From Clostridia bacterium (lineage in GTDB: Bacteria > Bacillota > Clostridia > Oscillospirales > Acutalibacteraceae): DNA of 64,000 bases. Below, in pieces: positions 18,670 through 26,198 of the stretch; the first letter of the stretch is position 1; each line of letters opens with the position of its first letter. The position numbers and the translations under genes are program-made. Under the pieces are notes generated by a model. It saw only the letters and a program-made list of their open reading frames with translations, searched no databases and had not been told where the DNA came from. The stretch is from positions 1-64,000 of the forward strand of contig JAFZIK010000013.1 of the NCBI GenBank assembly GCA_017554405.1, given 5' to 3'.

Positions 18670-18675
18670 CAAGCC

Positions 18676-18717
18676 AAACCCCGAAGAAGTATAATATATA
18701 GCTTCTTCGGGGTTTTT
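18676..18717 (+). terminator. Strong intrinsic terminator ending the glycan-uptake cluster
   Basis: A 14-bp perfect stem (AAACCCCGAAGAAG, 18676-18689, with its complement at 18702-18715) runs into TTTTT. It lies 6 bases after the stop codon of the giant surface protein and separates the uptake cluster from the catabolic cluster. Confidence 0.92.
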
Positions 18718-18737
18718 AAAAAACTTAATAAATCATA

Positions 18738-18766
18738 TTGACCGTTACTTCTATATGCACTATAAT
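18738..18766 (+). promoter_or_regulatory. Sigma-A promoter of the glycoside-catabolism cluster
   Basis: TTGACC (18738-18743) and TATAAT (18761-18766) are separated by 17 bp. It lies directly after the strong terminator and 35 bp before the chosen start of the sugar isomerase-like gene. No operator palindrome is evident around it. Confidence 0.85.
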
Positions 18767-18801
18767 TAAACGGTAAACAGACTTTGACAGCAGGTGTTAT
18801 T

Positions 18802-19713
18802 ATGAAAAAAATGGTAGGCATTTCAACCTTCTCGCTTCAGGAAAAATACGGCGACAGGCGCGCTCTTGAGATAGTAAAGGAGATCGGCGCGGATTCGGCT
18901 GATTTTACGCTGGAATTCGGCGTCAACGATTACCGCAATAAGGATAGCGTATACTCAAAGGGCGATGAAGCCGTAAGGGAATACTACTCCGGCTTAAAAG
19001 AGTATGCGGATAAGCTCGGAATAATCATCGGGCAGACCCACGGCAAACTGCCGGGATTCAGAAATATTAAGGCGGAGGATGACGCCCTGGTCGAGAACAC
19101 AAGACTTGACTGCATAGCGACCGCCGCTCTGGGAGCGCCGGTTTGCGTAGTCCATAACGCCACCTCTATCTTTTTAGGGCCCGATCCCGATCCGGAGCTT
19201 ATGCATAAACTGAGCTTCGATATGTTCTCTCGCGTGATACCCTATGCCAAAGAAAACGGCATAAAAATAGCAACCGAAACCTTCGGTGACGCGGTCAAGT
19301 TCTCGGCGTGCGATTTCTTCGGTAATATCGAAGAGTTTGTAAAGGCTTATGAAGCGGTCAAGGCGGTCGATGAGTTAAAAGATCATTTTACCGTTTGCGT
19401 TGATACGGGGCACTCGAACAAAGCCATGCGTTACAATAATCCAAAACCGGCGGACGTTATTCGCCGTATGGGCGGCGAGGTAACGGTGCTTCACCTTAAC
19501 GATAATGATACCTTTACCGATCAGCATAAGATACCGAAGACCGGAACTATAGACTGGAAAGACGTGTTCGATGCTCTCGATGAGATCGGTTATAACGGTA
19601 TATATAATATGGAACTTAACTTGCGCCATTTCAGTCCTGATTTTCAGATAGAAACAGCCGAGTTTGCCGTTAAGGTCATGAAGAATATTTTAAAAGAAAG
19701 GTATGGCGAATAG
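18802..19713 (+). CDS. Sugar phosphate isomerase/epimerase (xylose-isomerase-like TIM barrel)
   Basis: The 303-residue cytoplasmic protein fits the AP-endonuclease-2/xylose-isomerase-like superfamily, whose members isomerise or epimerise sugars with a bound divalent metal. Characteristic metal-site segments are visible: IGQTHGKLPG, VCVVHNAT, IKIATETFGD, FTVCVDTGHSNKA and VTVLHLNDND. I start at the ATG at 18802, preceded by AGGTG, rather than the upstream TTG at 18784. It is the first gene after the promoter and leads a set with GH3 and GH36 glycosidases, so it may act on a released monosaccharide. The exact substrate is not readable. Confidence 0.85.
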   Translation: MKKMVGISTFSLQEKYGDRRALEIVKEIGADSADFTLEFGVNDYRNKDSVYSKGDEAVREYYSGLKEYADKLGIIIGQTHGKLPGFRNIKAEDDALVENTRLDCIATAALGAPVCVVHNATSIFLGPDPDPELMHKLSFDMFSRVIPYAKENGIKIATETFGDAVKFSACDFFGNIEEFVKAYEAVKAVDELKDHFTVCVDTGHSNKAMRYNNPKPADVIRRMGGEVTVLHLNDNDTFTDQHKIPKTGTIDWKDVFDALDEIGYNGIYNMELNLRHFSPDFQIETAEFAVKVMKNILKERYGE

Positions 19714-19734
19714 CCGTATCTGCGGTGATCAAAA

Positions 19735-21879
19735 ATGTCGGATAGCATTAACAAAAAAGTAGAAAAGCTTATAGCCGGGATGTCGCTGCGCGAGAAAATA
19801 GGGCAGCTTAACCAGCCCGAAACGCCTACCGCCGATAATCTTGAAGAGTTCAAGGCGGCGGTGGCAAAGGGCGAGATCGGTTCTATACTGATGTCGGTAG
19901 GGGCGACCGCCGGCAACGATGCGCAGGGCGAAATAAGCGTTGATTTTTATAACGAGATCCAGCGCCTTGCCGTTGAAAAAAGCCCGAGCGGCATACCGAT
20001 ACTCTTCGGCAGGGACGTTATCCACGGACACAGGACCGTTTTCCCGATACCCCTTGCAATGGCGGCTTCCTTTGATCCCGAGCTTGTAAGCCAAAGCTAC
20101 CGCGATACAGCGGTTGAAGCGGCGAACGACGGTATCCACTGGACCTTTACGCCTATGCTCGATCTGTGCCACGATCCGCGCTGGGGCAGGATAATCGAGG
20201 GACCGGGCGAGGATCCTTACGTTGGCGTATGTATGGCAAAGGCGATCGTTAAAGGTCTTCAGAATGCCGACCTTTCGGATGAGGAAACTCTGCTTGCCTG
20301 CGCAAAGCATTATATCGGCTACGGCGCCAGCGAGGGCGGCAGGGATTATCACCGCGCCGAGATATCGGATTATACGCTTTATAACTACTATCTGCCCGCC
20401 TTCAAGGCGGCGGTCGATGCCGGGGCTCTGACCGTTATGTCCTCCTTTAACGATATAAGCGGTCAGCCCATAACCTCAAGCAAAAAGTATCTTACCGATA
20501 TTTTGCGTGATAAGCTCGGTTTTAAGGGCTTTGTGGTATCTGATTACGATGCCGTTTGCCAGCTTATAAAGCAGGGCGTAGCGGAGAATAACGAGCAATG
20601 CGCCGCGGCGGCTGTAAACGCAGGGCTCGATATGGATATGCACGATAAATGCTATATCGATAACCTTGAAAAAGCGGTCAAAAGCGGCGCGGTAAGCGAA
20701 GATGTGATCGATGAAGCGGTGCGCCGCATACTTACGGTAAAATTTGCCGCAGGGCTTTTTGATCACCCATACGCCGAGAAAAAGAATATCGACCGCGGCG
20801 AGCACCTTGTTCACGCAAGGCAGATGGCGGCGGAGTCCATGGTATTGCTTAAAAACAACGGCGTTTTGCCGCTTGATAAAGCGCAAAAGATCGCTCTTAT
20901 AGGTCCGTTCGTGCACGAGCGCCGCAGTCTTTTAGGCAGTTGGACTATCGACGGCAAGGCGGAAGAGACCCCGAACCTCGCGGAGCGTATGAAGGAAGCT
21001 TCCGGCAACGTATATGTTATTAACACCAACCCGCTTGCATGGGATAGCACAAACAAAAATATCGCCGCGGCGGACGTTGTTGTTCTGGCGCTCGGTGAGA
21101 GCTGGACCGCAACCGGCGAATCGCGCGCGGTATCGGATATAACCATTTCCGCCGATCAGAAGGCGCTGATAAGAAAAGCAAAGACCTACGGCAAAAAAAC
21201 GGTCGGCGTGATTTTCTGCGGCAGACCGATCGCAATGGAGGATATAGCGGAGGACCTGGACGCCGTTTTATATGCCTGGCATTCGGGCAGCGAGGCGGCG
21301 GGCGCGGTTACCGATATACTGTTCGGCGCCGTTGCTCCGTCCGGCAGACTGCCGGTAACGCTGCCGAGGAAAGCCACTCATATTCCGCTTTACTATAACG
21401 TTACCCCGAGCGGCAGACCGGTCGATTGCTATTACGGCGAAAACCCCGGCAACTGTTATGTTGACAGTATGCCGACCCCTTACTATCCGTTCGGATACGG
21501 TATCACCTATACCGAGTTTGAGTATTCCGCGCCCGTTTCGGATAAAAGCAGGATATCGCTTTCAGACCTTAAAGGCGGCGATACCGTTCAGGTCGGCGTT
21601 ACCGTTAAAAACACCGGCGATGTGGACGCTAAGGAGACCGTTCAGCTCTATATCAGAGACGAGGTCGCCTCTATGATGAGACCTATAAGGGAGCTTAAGG
21701 GCTTTAAAAAGGTGCTTATCCCTAAAGGCAAATCCGCAAAGGTCACCTTTGATCTTACCTACGCCGATCTCGGCTTTTATGATGCGGGCGGTGATTACAG
21801 GGTGGAAAAAGGAAAGATCGGGGTGTTTATCGGCAAAAACTGCCTGACACAAAACCGGACCGAAATAGAAATAATCTGA
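19735..21879 (+). CDS. Cytoplasmic GH3 beta-glycosidase
   Basis: The 714-residue enzyme has the full GH3 layout: an N-terminal TIM-like barrel (REKIGQLNQPET, FGRDVIHGHRTVFPIP, LDLCHDPRWGRIIEGPGEDP, AKHYIGYGASEGGRDYH), the nucleophile motif VVSDYDAV with Asp270, an alpha/beta sandwich (ESMVLLKNNGVLPLDKAQKI) and a C-terminal fibronectin III-like domain (TYTEFEYS, VTVKNTGDVDAKETVQLYIR). It removes non-reducing beta-linked sugars, most often glucose or xylose. There is no signal peptide, so it works on imported oligosaccharides. It lies 21 bp after the isomerase-like gene and 14 bp before the GH36 gene. Confidence 0.95.
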   Translation: MSDSINKKVEKLIAGMSLREKIGQLNQPETPTADNLEEFKAAVAKGEIGSILMSVGATAGNDAQGEISVDFYNEIQRLAVEKSPSGIPILFGRDVIHGHRTVFPIPLAMAASFDPELVSQSYRDTAVEAANDGIHWTFTPMLDLCHDPRWGRIIEGPGEDPYVGVCMAKAIVKGLQNADLSDEETLLACAKHYIGYGASEGGRDYHRAEISDYTLYNYYLPAFKAAVDAGALTVMSSFNDISGQPITSSKKYLTDILRDKLGFKGFVVSDYDAVCQLIKQGVAENNEQCAAAAVNAGLDMDMHDKCYIDNLEKAVKSGAVSEDVIDEAVRRILTVKFAAGLFDHPYAEKKNIDRGEHLVHARQMAAESMVLLKNNGVLPLDKAQKIALIGPFVHERRSLLGSWTIDGKAEETPNLAERMKEASGNVYVINTNPLAWDSTNKNIAAADVVVLALGESWTATGESRAVSDITISADQKALIRKAKTYGKKTVGVIFCGRPIAMEDIAEDLDAVLYAWHSGSEAAGAVTDILFGAVAPSGRLPVTLPRKATHIPLYYNVTPSGRPVDCYYGENPGNCYVDSMPTPYYPFGYGITYTEFEYSAPVSDKSRISLSDLKGGDTVQVGVTVKNTGDVDAKETVQLYIRDEVASMMRPIRELKGFKKVLIPKGKSAKVTFDLTYADLGFYDAGGDYRVEKGKIGVFIGKNCLTQNRTEIEII

Positions 21880-21893
21880 TTTGAGGGTGTATT

Positions 21894-24077
21894 ATGATTA
21901 TCTTCAATAACAATGCATTTCATCTCTGCACAAAAAACACAAGCTATATTATGGCGGTTTTCGGGGGCAGACTTTTAAACCTTTATTACGGCAAAAGGAT
22001 AAGCCGCGTTCCCGATATTGAGCAAATGCTTCCGATAAGCGGCCCTCGCATCTTCTCGTGCCCCGATATAAATGAGGGGGACATATCGGTTTCCACCGAT
22101 AATCTTACGGTGGAGTATCCCACCTTCGGCAGCGCCGATCTGCGCACCCCCGCCTTCAGCGCGAGGTATGCGGACGGTAGCGAGGTAACAAGGTTTGAAT
22201 ATGCCGGCTATGAGATAACAGAAGGCAAATACCGCCCGGAGGGTTTGCCTTCGGTTTACGCCGAGGAGAACGATACCGTTTCTTCGCTTAAGATAATACT
22301 TGAGGATCGCGTCAGCAAAGCGGCAGCCGAGCTTAACTTTTCGGTATTTGAGGATTATGACGCGATAACGCGCAGTGTAAAGATAATAAACAAAAGCGAT
22401 AAGGCGTTTGATATCGAAAAGGCGTTGAGCCTCTGCTTCGATCTTCGCCGCTCTGATTTTGATATGATAACCTTGAACGGCGCCTGGGCAAGAGAACGTA
22501 TGCCAGAGCGTATGCCGCTTCGGATAGGCGTTCAGCAGGTGGAGAGTATGCGCGGCATCACCTCGCACCACGAGAACCCGTTTTTCGCGCTTTTAGACCG
22601 TAACGCCGACGAAAACTCCGGCGAGGTATACGGCTTTAATCTTATTTATTCCGGTAATTTTGTTGCCGGCGTTCAAAGGGATTCCTATAACGTTGCCCGC
22701 GCTTATATCGGCATAAATCCGCAAAACTTCGTTTGGCGGCTCGAGCCGGGCGAAAGTTTTGTTACGCCGGAAGCGGTTTCGGTCTTTTCCGATAGCGGCA
22801 TCGGCGGTATGTCAAGGATATTCCATAAGCTTTACCGCGAGCGCCTTTGCAGAGGCGTTTACCGCGATATCCGCCGTCCCGTTCTTATCAACAACTGGGA
22901 AGCCACCTATTTTGATTTTAACGAAGAAAAAATACTCTCGATAGCCAAAACCGCAAAGCAGGCGGATATCGAGCTTATGGTGCTTGACGACGGCTGGTTC
23001 GGCAAGCGCAACGGCGAATCAGGCTCGCTTGGCGACTGGGTCCCCAACACCGATAAGCTTCCGAACGGCATAAAGGGGCTTGCCGAAAAGGTAAACGCGC
23101 TCGGTATGAAGTTCGGGCTTTGGATGGAGCCCGAAATGGTCTCGCCCGATAGCGACCTTAACCGCGCGCATCCCGATTGGTGCCTGCATATCGGCGGCAG
23201 AACGCCAACACTCGGCAGGAATCAGCTCGTTCTCGATCTTACCCGCAAAGAGGTGAGGGAGTATATCAAATCCACCTTTGACCGTTTGCTTGGCGATGGC
23301 TATATCTCCTACATAAAGTGGGATATGAACCGCAGTATGACCGAGGTAGGCTCGGCGGTCGGCGGCGCGGCAGCGCAGGGCAAGGTTTATCATTCATACG
23401 TTTTGGGGCTTTATGAGATAATGGAATACCTCGTAAACCGCTATCCCAACGTTTTGTTTGAGGGTTGCTCCGGCGGCGGCGCGAGGTTTGACGGCGGCAT
23501 ACTTCACTATATGCCGCAGATCTGGACAAGCGACGATACCGATGCGGTCGAGCGCCTTTATATCCAGTATGGCACAAGCATTTGTTATCCTTATTCCGCA
23601 ATGGGAGCCCACGTTTCGGCGGTGCCTAATCATCAGGTTTGGCGCACAACGCCTATGAAGATGCGCGGCGATGTTTCTATTTGCGGTCAGCTTGGATACG
23701 AACTTGATCTCGGCAAGCTTGATGAAGCCGATATGAACTGCGTTAAAGAGCAGGTAAAGGCTTATAAGGAACTTAGCGAAGTATTCCATAACGGCGATCT
23801 TTACAGATTGCTCGTTCCCGTAGGCAATAACGCGGCTGTAAACGAGTTTATCTCAAACGATAAAAACACCGTGATAGTATGCAGTTATATTATTAAGGGC
23901 ACGCCCGGCGCACCGCACGATTATATAAAGCTAAAAGGGCTCGAAGCGGGCGCCGATTATGCCGATCAGAGCGGCAGGGCGTTTAGCGGCGATTATCTTA
24001 TGAACTTCGGCGTTACCGTATCATACACCTCGGATCATAAGAGCGATATAACTGTTTTTAAGAGAATAAAAAAATAG
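21894..24077 (+). CDS. GH36 alpha-galactosidase
   Basis: The 727-residue enzyme releases terminal alpha-1,6- or related galactose from oligosaccharides such as the raffinose family or galactomannan fragments. An N-terminal beta-supersandwich (about 1-320) precedes the barrel, which carries VLDDGWFGKRN, FGLWMEPEMVSPDSDL, the nucleophile motif YIKWDMNR (Asp477), the CSGGGARFD loop and WTSDDTDAVER with the probable acid/base Asp547. The 70-residue spacing between the two aspartates matches characterised GH36 enzymes. Length agrees with the bacterial tetrameric group of about 730 residues. No signal peptide is present. It is the strongest clue that the imported glycan contains galactose. Confidence 0.95.
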   Translation: MIIFNNNAFHLCTKNTSYIMAVFGGRLLNLYYGKRISRVPDIEQMLPISGPRIFSCPDINEGDISVSTDNLTVEYPTFGSADLRTPAFSARYADGSEVTRFEYAGYEITEGKYRPEGLPSVYAEENDTVSSLKIILEDRVSKAAAELNFSVFEDYDAITRSVKIINKSDKAFDIEKALSLCFDLRRSDFDMITLNGAWARERMPERMPLRIGVQQVESMRGITSHHENPFFALLDRNADENSGEVYGFNLIYSGNFVAGVQRDSYNVARAYIGINPQNFVWRLEPGESFVTPEAVSVFSDSGIGGMSRIFHKLYRERLCRGVYRDIRRPVLINNWEATYFDFNEEKILSIAKTAKQADIELMVLDDGWFGKRNGESGSLGDWVPNTDKLPNGIKGLAEKVNALGMKFGLWMEPEMVSPDSDLNRAHPDWCLHIGGRTPTLGRNQLVLDLTRKEVREYIKSTFDRLLGDGYISYIKWDMNRSMTEVGSAVGGAAAQGKVYHSYVLGLYEIMEYLVNRYPNVLFEGCSGGGARFDGGILHYMPQIWTSDDTDAVERLYIQYGTSICYPYSAMGAHVSAVPNHQVWRTTPMKMRGDVSICGQLGYELDLGKLDEADMNCVKEQVKAYKELSEVFHNGDLYRLLVPVGNNAAVNEFISNDKNTVIVCSYIIKGTPGAPHDYIKLKGLEAGADYADQSGRAFSGDYLMNFGVTVSYTSDHKSDITVFKRIKK

Positions 24078-24090
24078 AGAGGTTACCGTT

Positions 24091-25161
24091 ATGATGAAAA
24101 CGGCACCCGCGGTTTTCGCGGTAGGCAGGGAATATCAGATAATGGTCCCGGTCACCCAGAACAGCCTTTTCTGGGTGGAAACCGGCGGCAAATGCTTTTA
24201 CGATGAGCAAAACGGGATAATGCGTTCCCTTTGCTCGACTCATAGGGTAAAGGTGCCTATGTCGGTGCTGGACGCGGCAGGGGAGTATACCGTTTGCGAG
24301 CGTAAGATAATAGATAGAAAACCGTATTTCCCGGTGATCGAAGACCCGGTGAAAACCACCTTTAAGTTTAAACCCGTTCCCGAAAAGAACGCCCGCGTTT
24401 ATCATATTGCCGATACGCATAATATGATAGAGGATCCGCTGAAAGCGGCGGCGCTTTTCGGTAAAACCGATCTGCTTATCATGAACGGTGATATACCGGA
24501 CCATAGCGGCAGTATCGAAAACTACGATACTATTTACAGATTGGCGGATGCGATAACCGGCGGAAGTATACCGATAGTTTTCGCCCGCGGCAATCACGAT
24601 ATGCGCGGCTATTATGCCGAGGCGTTCGCCGAGCACACCCCGAGTCAGAACGGCAACACCTATTATTCGTTCCGCGTCGGCAGTATCTGGGGACTGGTGC
24701 TCGATTGCGGCGAGGATAAGGATGACGGTAACGCCGAATACGGCGGCACGGTCAGTTGCCATTGCTTCCGTCAGCGGCAAACCGATTTTATTAAGAAAAT
24801 AATAAAAAACCGTCAGGATGAGTATAGGGCAAAAGGGGTAGAGCATATTATCATCGTTTGTCATAACCCGTTTACCTATATTCAGGAAGCGCCATTTGAT
24901 ATCGAAAAGGAGATCTACGGCGAGTGGGCAAAGCTCATTAAGGATAATATAAAGCCCGAGCTTATGCTTTGCGGGCATATCCACGAGCTTTTCGTTTCAA
25001 AACCGGGCAGCGAGCGCGATCATCTCGGTCAGCCCTGCACCGTCATTTCCGGCTCCGATAAAAAAGAAAACTATCACGCCGGATGCGGTATAGTTTTCTC
25101 TTCGCCGCCGGTAGCAAAGTTTTATGATAGCGATGGCATAATAATGCCGGTAGAATTATAA
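24091..25161 (+). CDS. Calcineurin-like metallophosphoesterase
   Basis: The 356-residue protein has the five metal-binding motifs of the superfamily: VYHIADTHN, IMNGDIPDH, FARGNHDMRG, IIVCHNPF and LCGHIHE. The N-terminal 110 residues look like a small beta-domain, as in purple-acid-phosphatase-like proteins. It lacks a signal peptide and ends the glycosidase cluster, 13 bp after the GH36 gene. A role in dephosphorylating a sugar phosphate is possible from context only. ATG codons at 24091 and 24094 are equally plausible starts. Confidence 0.88.
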   Translation: MMKTAPAVFAVGREYQIMVPVTQNSLFWVETGGKCFYDEQNGIMRSLCSTHRVKVPMSVLDAAGEYTVCERKIIDRKPYFPVIEDPVKTTFKFKPVPEKNARVYHIADTHNMIEDPLKAAALFGKTDLLIMNGDIPDHSGSIENYDTIYRLADAITGGSIPIVFARGNHDMRGYYAEAFAEHTPSQNGNTYYSFRVGSIWGLVLDCGEDKDDGNAEYGGTVSCHCFRQRQTDFIKKIIKNRQDEYRAKGVEHIIIVCHNPFTYIQEAPFDIEKEIYGEWAKLIKDNIKPELMLCGHIHELFVSKPGSERDHLGQPCTVISGSDKKENYHAGCGIVFSSPPVAKFYDSDGIIMPVEL

Positions 25162-25173
25162 GAAAACAAAAAC

Positions 25174-25198
25174 ACGCCCTCCGGATCCCGGAGGGCGT
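25174..25198 (-). terminator. Terminator of the aquaporin gene, possibly bidirectional
   Basis: An 11-bp perfect stem (ACGCCCTCCGG with its complement, 3-base loop) is followed on the minus strand by GTTTTTGTTTTC. On the plus strand it has no good T-run but may also stop the glycosidase cluster. Confidence 0.8.
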
Positions 25199-25233
25199 AA
25201 CGCTTTATCTATGTTGTTTAGTTTTATAACGGC

Positions 25234-25953
25234 TTATTCTTTTTCGGTGTTGAGTATTTTATAGAATATCGCCGCCGCGATCGCACCGAGCAGGGGAGCC
25301 ACTATAAACATCCATACCTGCGAGATCGCTTCATACTTGCCGTTATAAACAACGTCGGCAAGGGCGGTCGCAATACTGCGGGCGGGGTTTACCGAAGTTC
25401 CGGTAAGCGGAATACCTACAAGGTGAACGAGCGTAAGGGTAAGACCGATAACGAATCCGGCTATTTTACCGGTGCCCGCCTTTTCATCCGTAACGTTAAG
25501 AATGGTATAAACGAAGATACAGGTGAGCACGGCTTCAACGATAAGCGTGCCGAGAACGGCGCCGAGGAAAACCGATTCGTTCTCTCCGTAGCCCACAACG
25601 TAGTTGCAGGCGTTGCCGCACGGTAATCCGTGGATGGTGATATATGTGTATTTGATAACGCCGAAAATGAGCAAAGCGCCGAGCGCGCCACCTATGAGCT
25701 GGCTTATCACGTAAGCGATAAAGTCTTTGGCGCTCATTCTTTTTGTAAGCAGGCAGCCGAGCGAGACCGCGGGGTTTATGTGGCATCCGCTTACCCTACC
25801 GATCGAATATGCCATAGCAACGATGGTAAGACCGAACGCCAGCGCCGTTGCCACAAGACTGCCGCCGGTAGCTCCGGCAACACCGCATGCTACAAAAACA
25901 AGGGTAAAGGTGCCGATACATTCGGCAAGGCATTTTTTAAACAGTGAATTCAT
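25234..25953 (-). CDS. Aquaporin / MIP-family channel
   Basis: The 239-residue membrane channel moves water, glycerol or another small neutral solute. Both hallmark NPA motifs are present (SGCHINPAVSLG and GTSVNPARSIAT) within six transmembrane segments. I use the ATG at 25953, which follows GGGAGGATGAAACA, rather than more upstream codons. The residue after the second NPA is Arg, as in the selectivity filter. Aquaporin Z-like and glycerol facilitators cannot be separated with confidence by eye. It is transcribed alone, convergent with the glycosidase cluster. Confidence 0.93.
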   Translation of the reverse strand: MNSLFKKCLAECIGTFTLVFVACGVAGATGGSLVATALAFGLTIVAMAYSIGRVSGCHINPAVSLGCLLTKRMSAKDFIAYVISQLIGGALGALLIFGVIKYTYITIHGLPCGNACNYVVGYGENESVFLGAVLGTLIVEAVLTCIFVYTILNVTDEKAGTGKIAGFVIGLTLTLVHLVGIPLTGTSVNPARSIATALADVVYNGKYEAISQVWMFIVAPLLGAIAAAIFYKILNTEKE

Positions 25954-26005
25954 TGTTTCATCCTCCCTAAGATAGAATTGTGATATACTCTTATCACTAA
26001 AATAA

Positions 26006-26034
26006 ATTATATCATAAAACCCGCGGATTTGCAA
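26006..26034 (-). promoter_or_regulatory. Sigma-A promoter of the aquaporin gene
   Basis: On the minus strand TTGCAA (26034-26029) and TATAAT (26011-26006) are 17 bp apart, about 50 bp before the start codon. Confidence 0.8.
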
Positions 26035-26053
26035 TATTGGGTTTTTAGTTAAT

Positions 26054-26104
26054 GAGTTCACCATAATGATACATAAACCATAGAAAGTCAGCCAAAATGA
26101 TACA
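26054..26104. mobile_element. Possible insertion-sequence end remnant: two related direct repeats
   Basis: GAGTTCACCATAATGATACA (26054-26073) and AAGTCAGCCAAAATGATACA (26085-26104) are direct repeats 31 bp apart, with the shared core CCAWAATGATACA. Repeated subterminal boxes of this kind are typical of IS21-type ends. No transposase gene is present, so only a relic is claimed, with low certainty. Confidence 0.35.
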
Positions 26105-26131
26105 GGGGTTTGCAATCTTAATTGATATACC

Positions 26132-26189
26132 GTAGGGGCGGATATTATCCGCCCGCTTTTTTATGCGGGCGATTGGTAATCGCCCCTAC
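26132..26189. repeat. Small palindromic repeat unit (MITE-like)
   Basis: The segment is bounded by the inverted ends GTAGGGGCG and CGCCCCTAC. It holds two internal hairpins, GGGCGGATA-TTATCCGCCC and GGGCGATTGGTAATCGCCC, around a T-rich centre. Units of this build are dispersed widely in gut Clostridia (from memory). It lies just after the stop of the leftward esterase gene and may double as its terminator. Confidence 0.65.
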
Positions 26190-26198
26190 AACGTTATA

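Noticed and set aside
24058..24984. 308-codon open frame on the minus strand
   Set aside because: It mirrors the metallophosphoesterase gene, whose five metal motifs prove the plus strand is coding.
25954..26115. N-terminal extension of the aquaporin
   Set aside because: It would run through the promoter; GGGAGG directly before the ATG at 25953 marks the true start.
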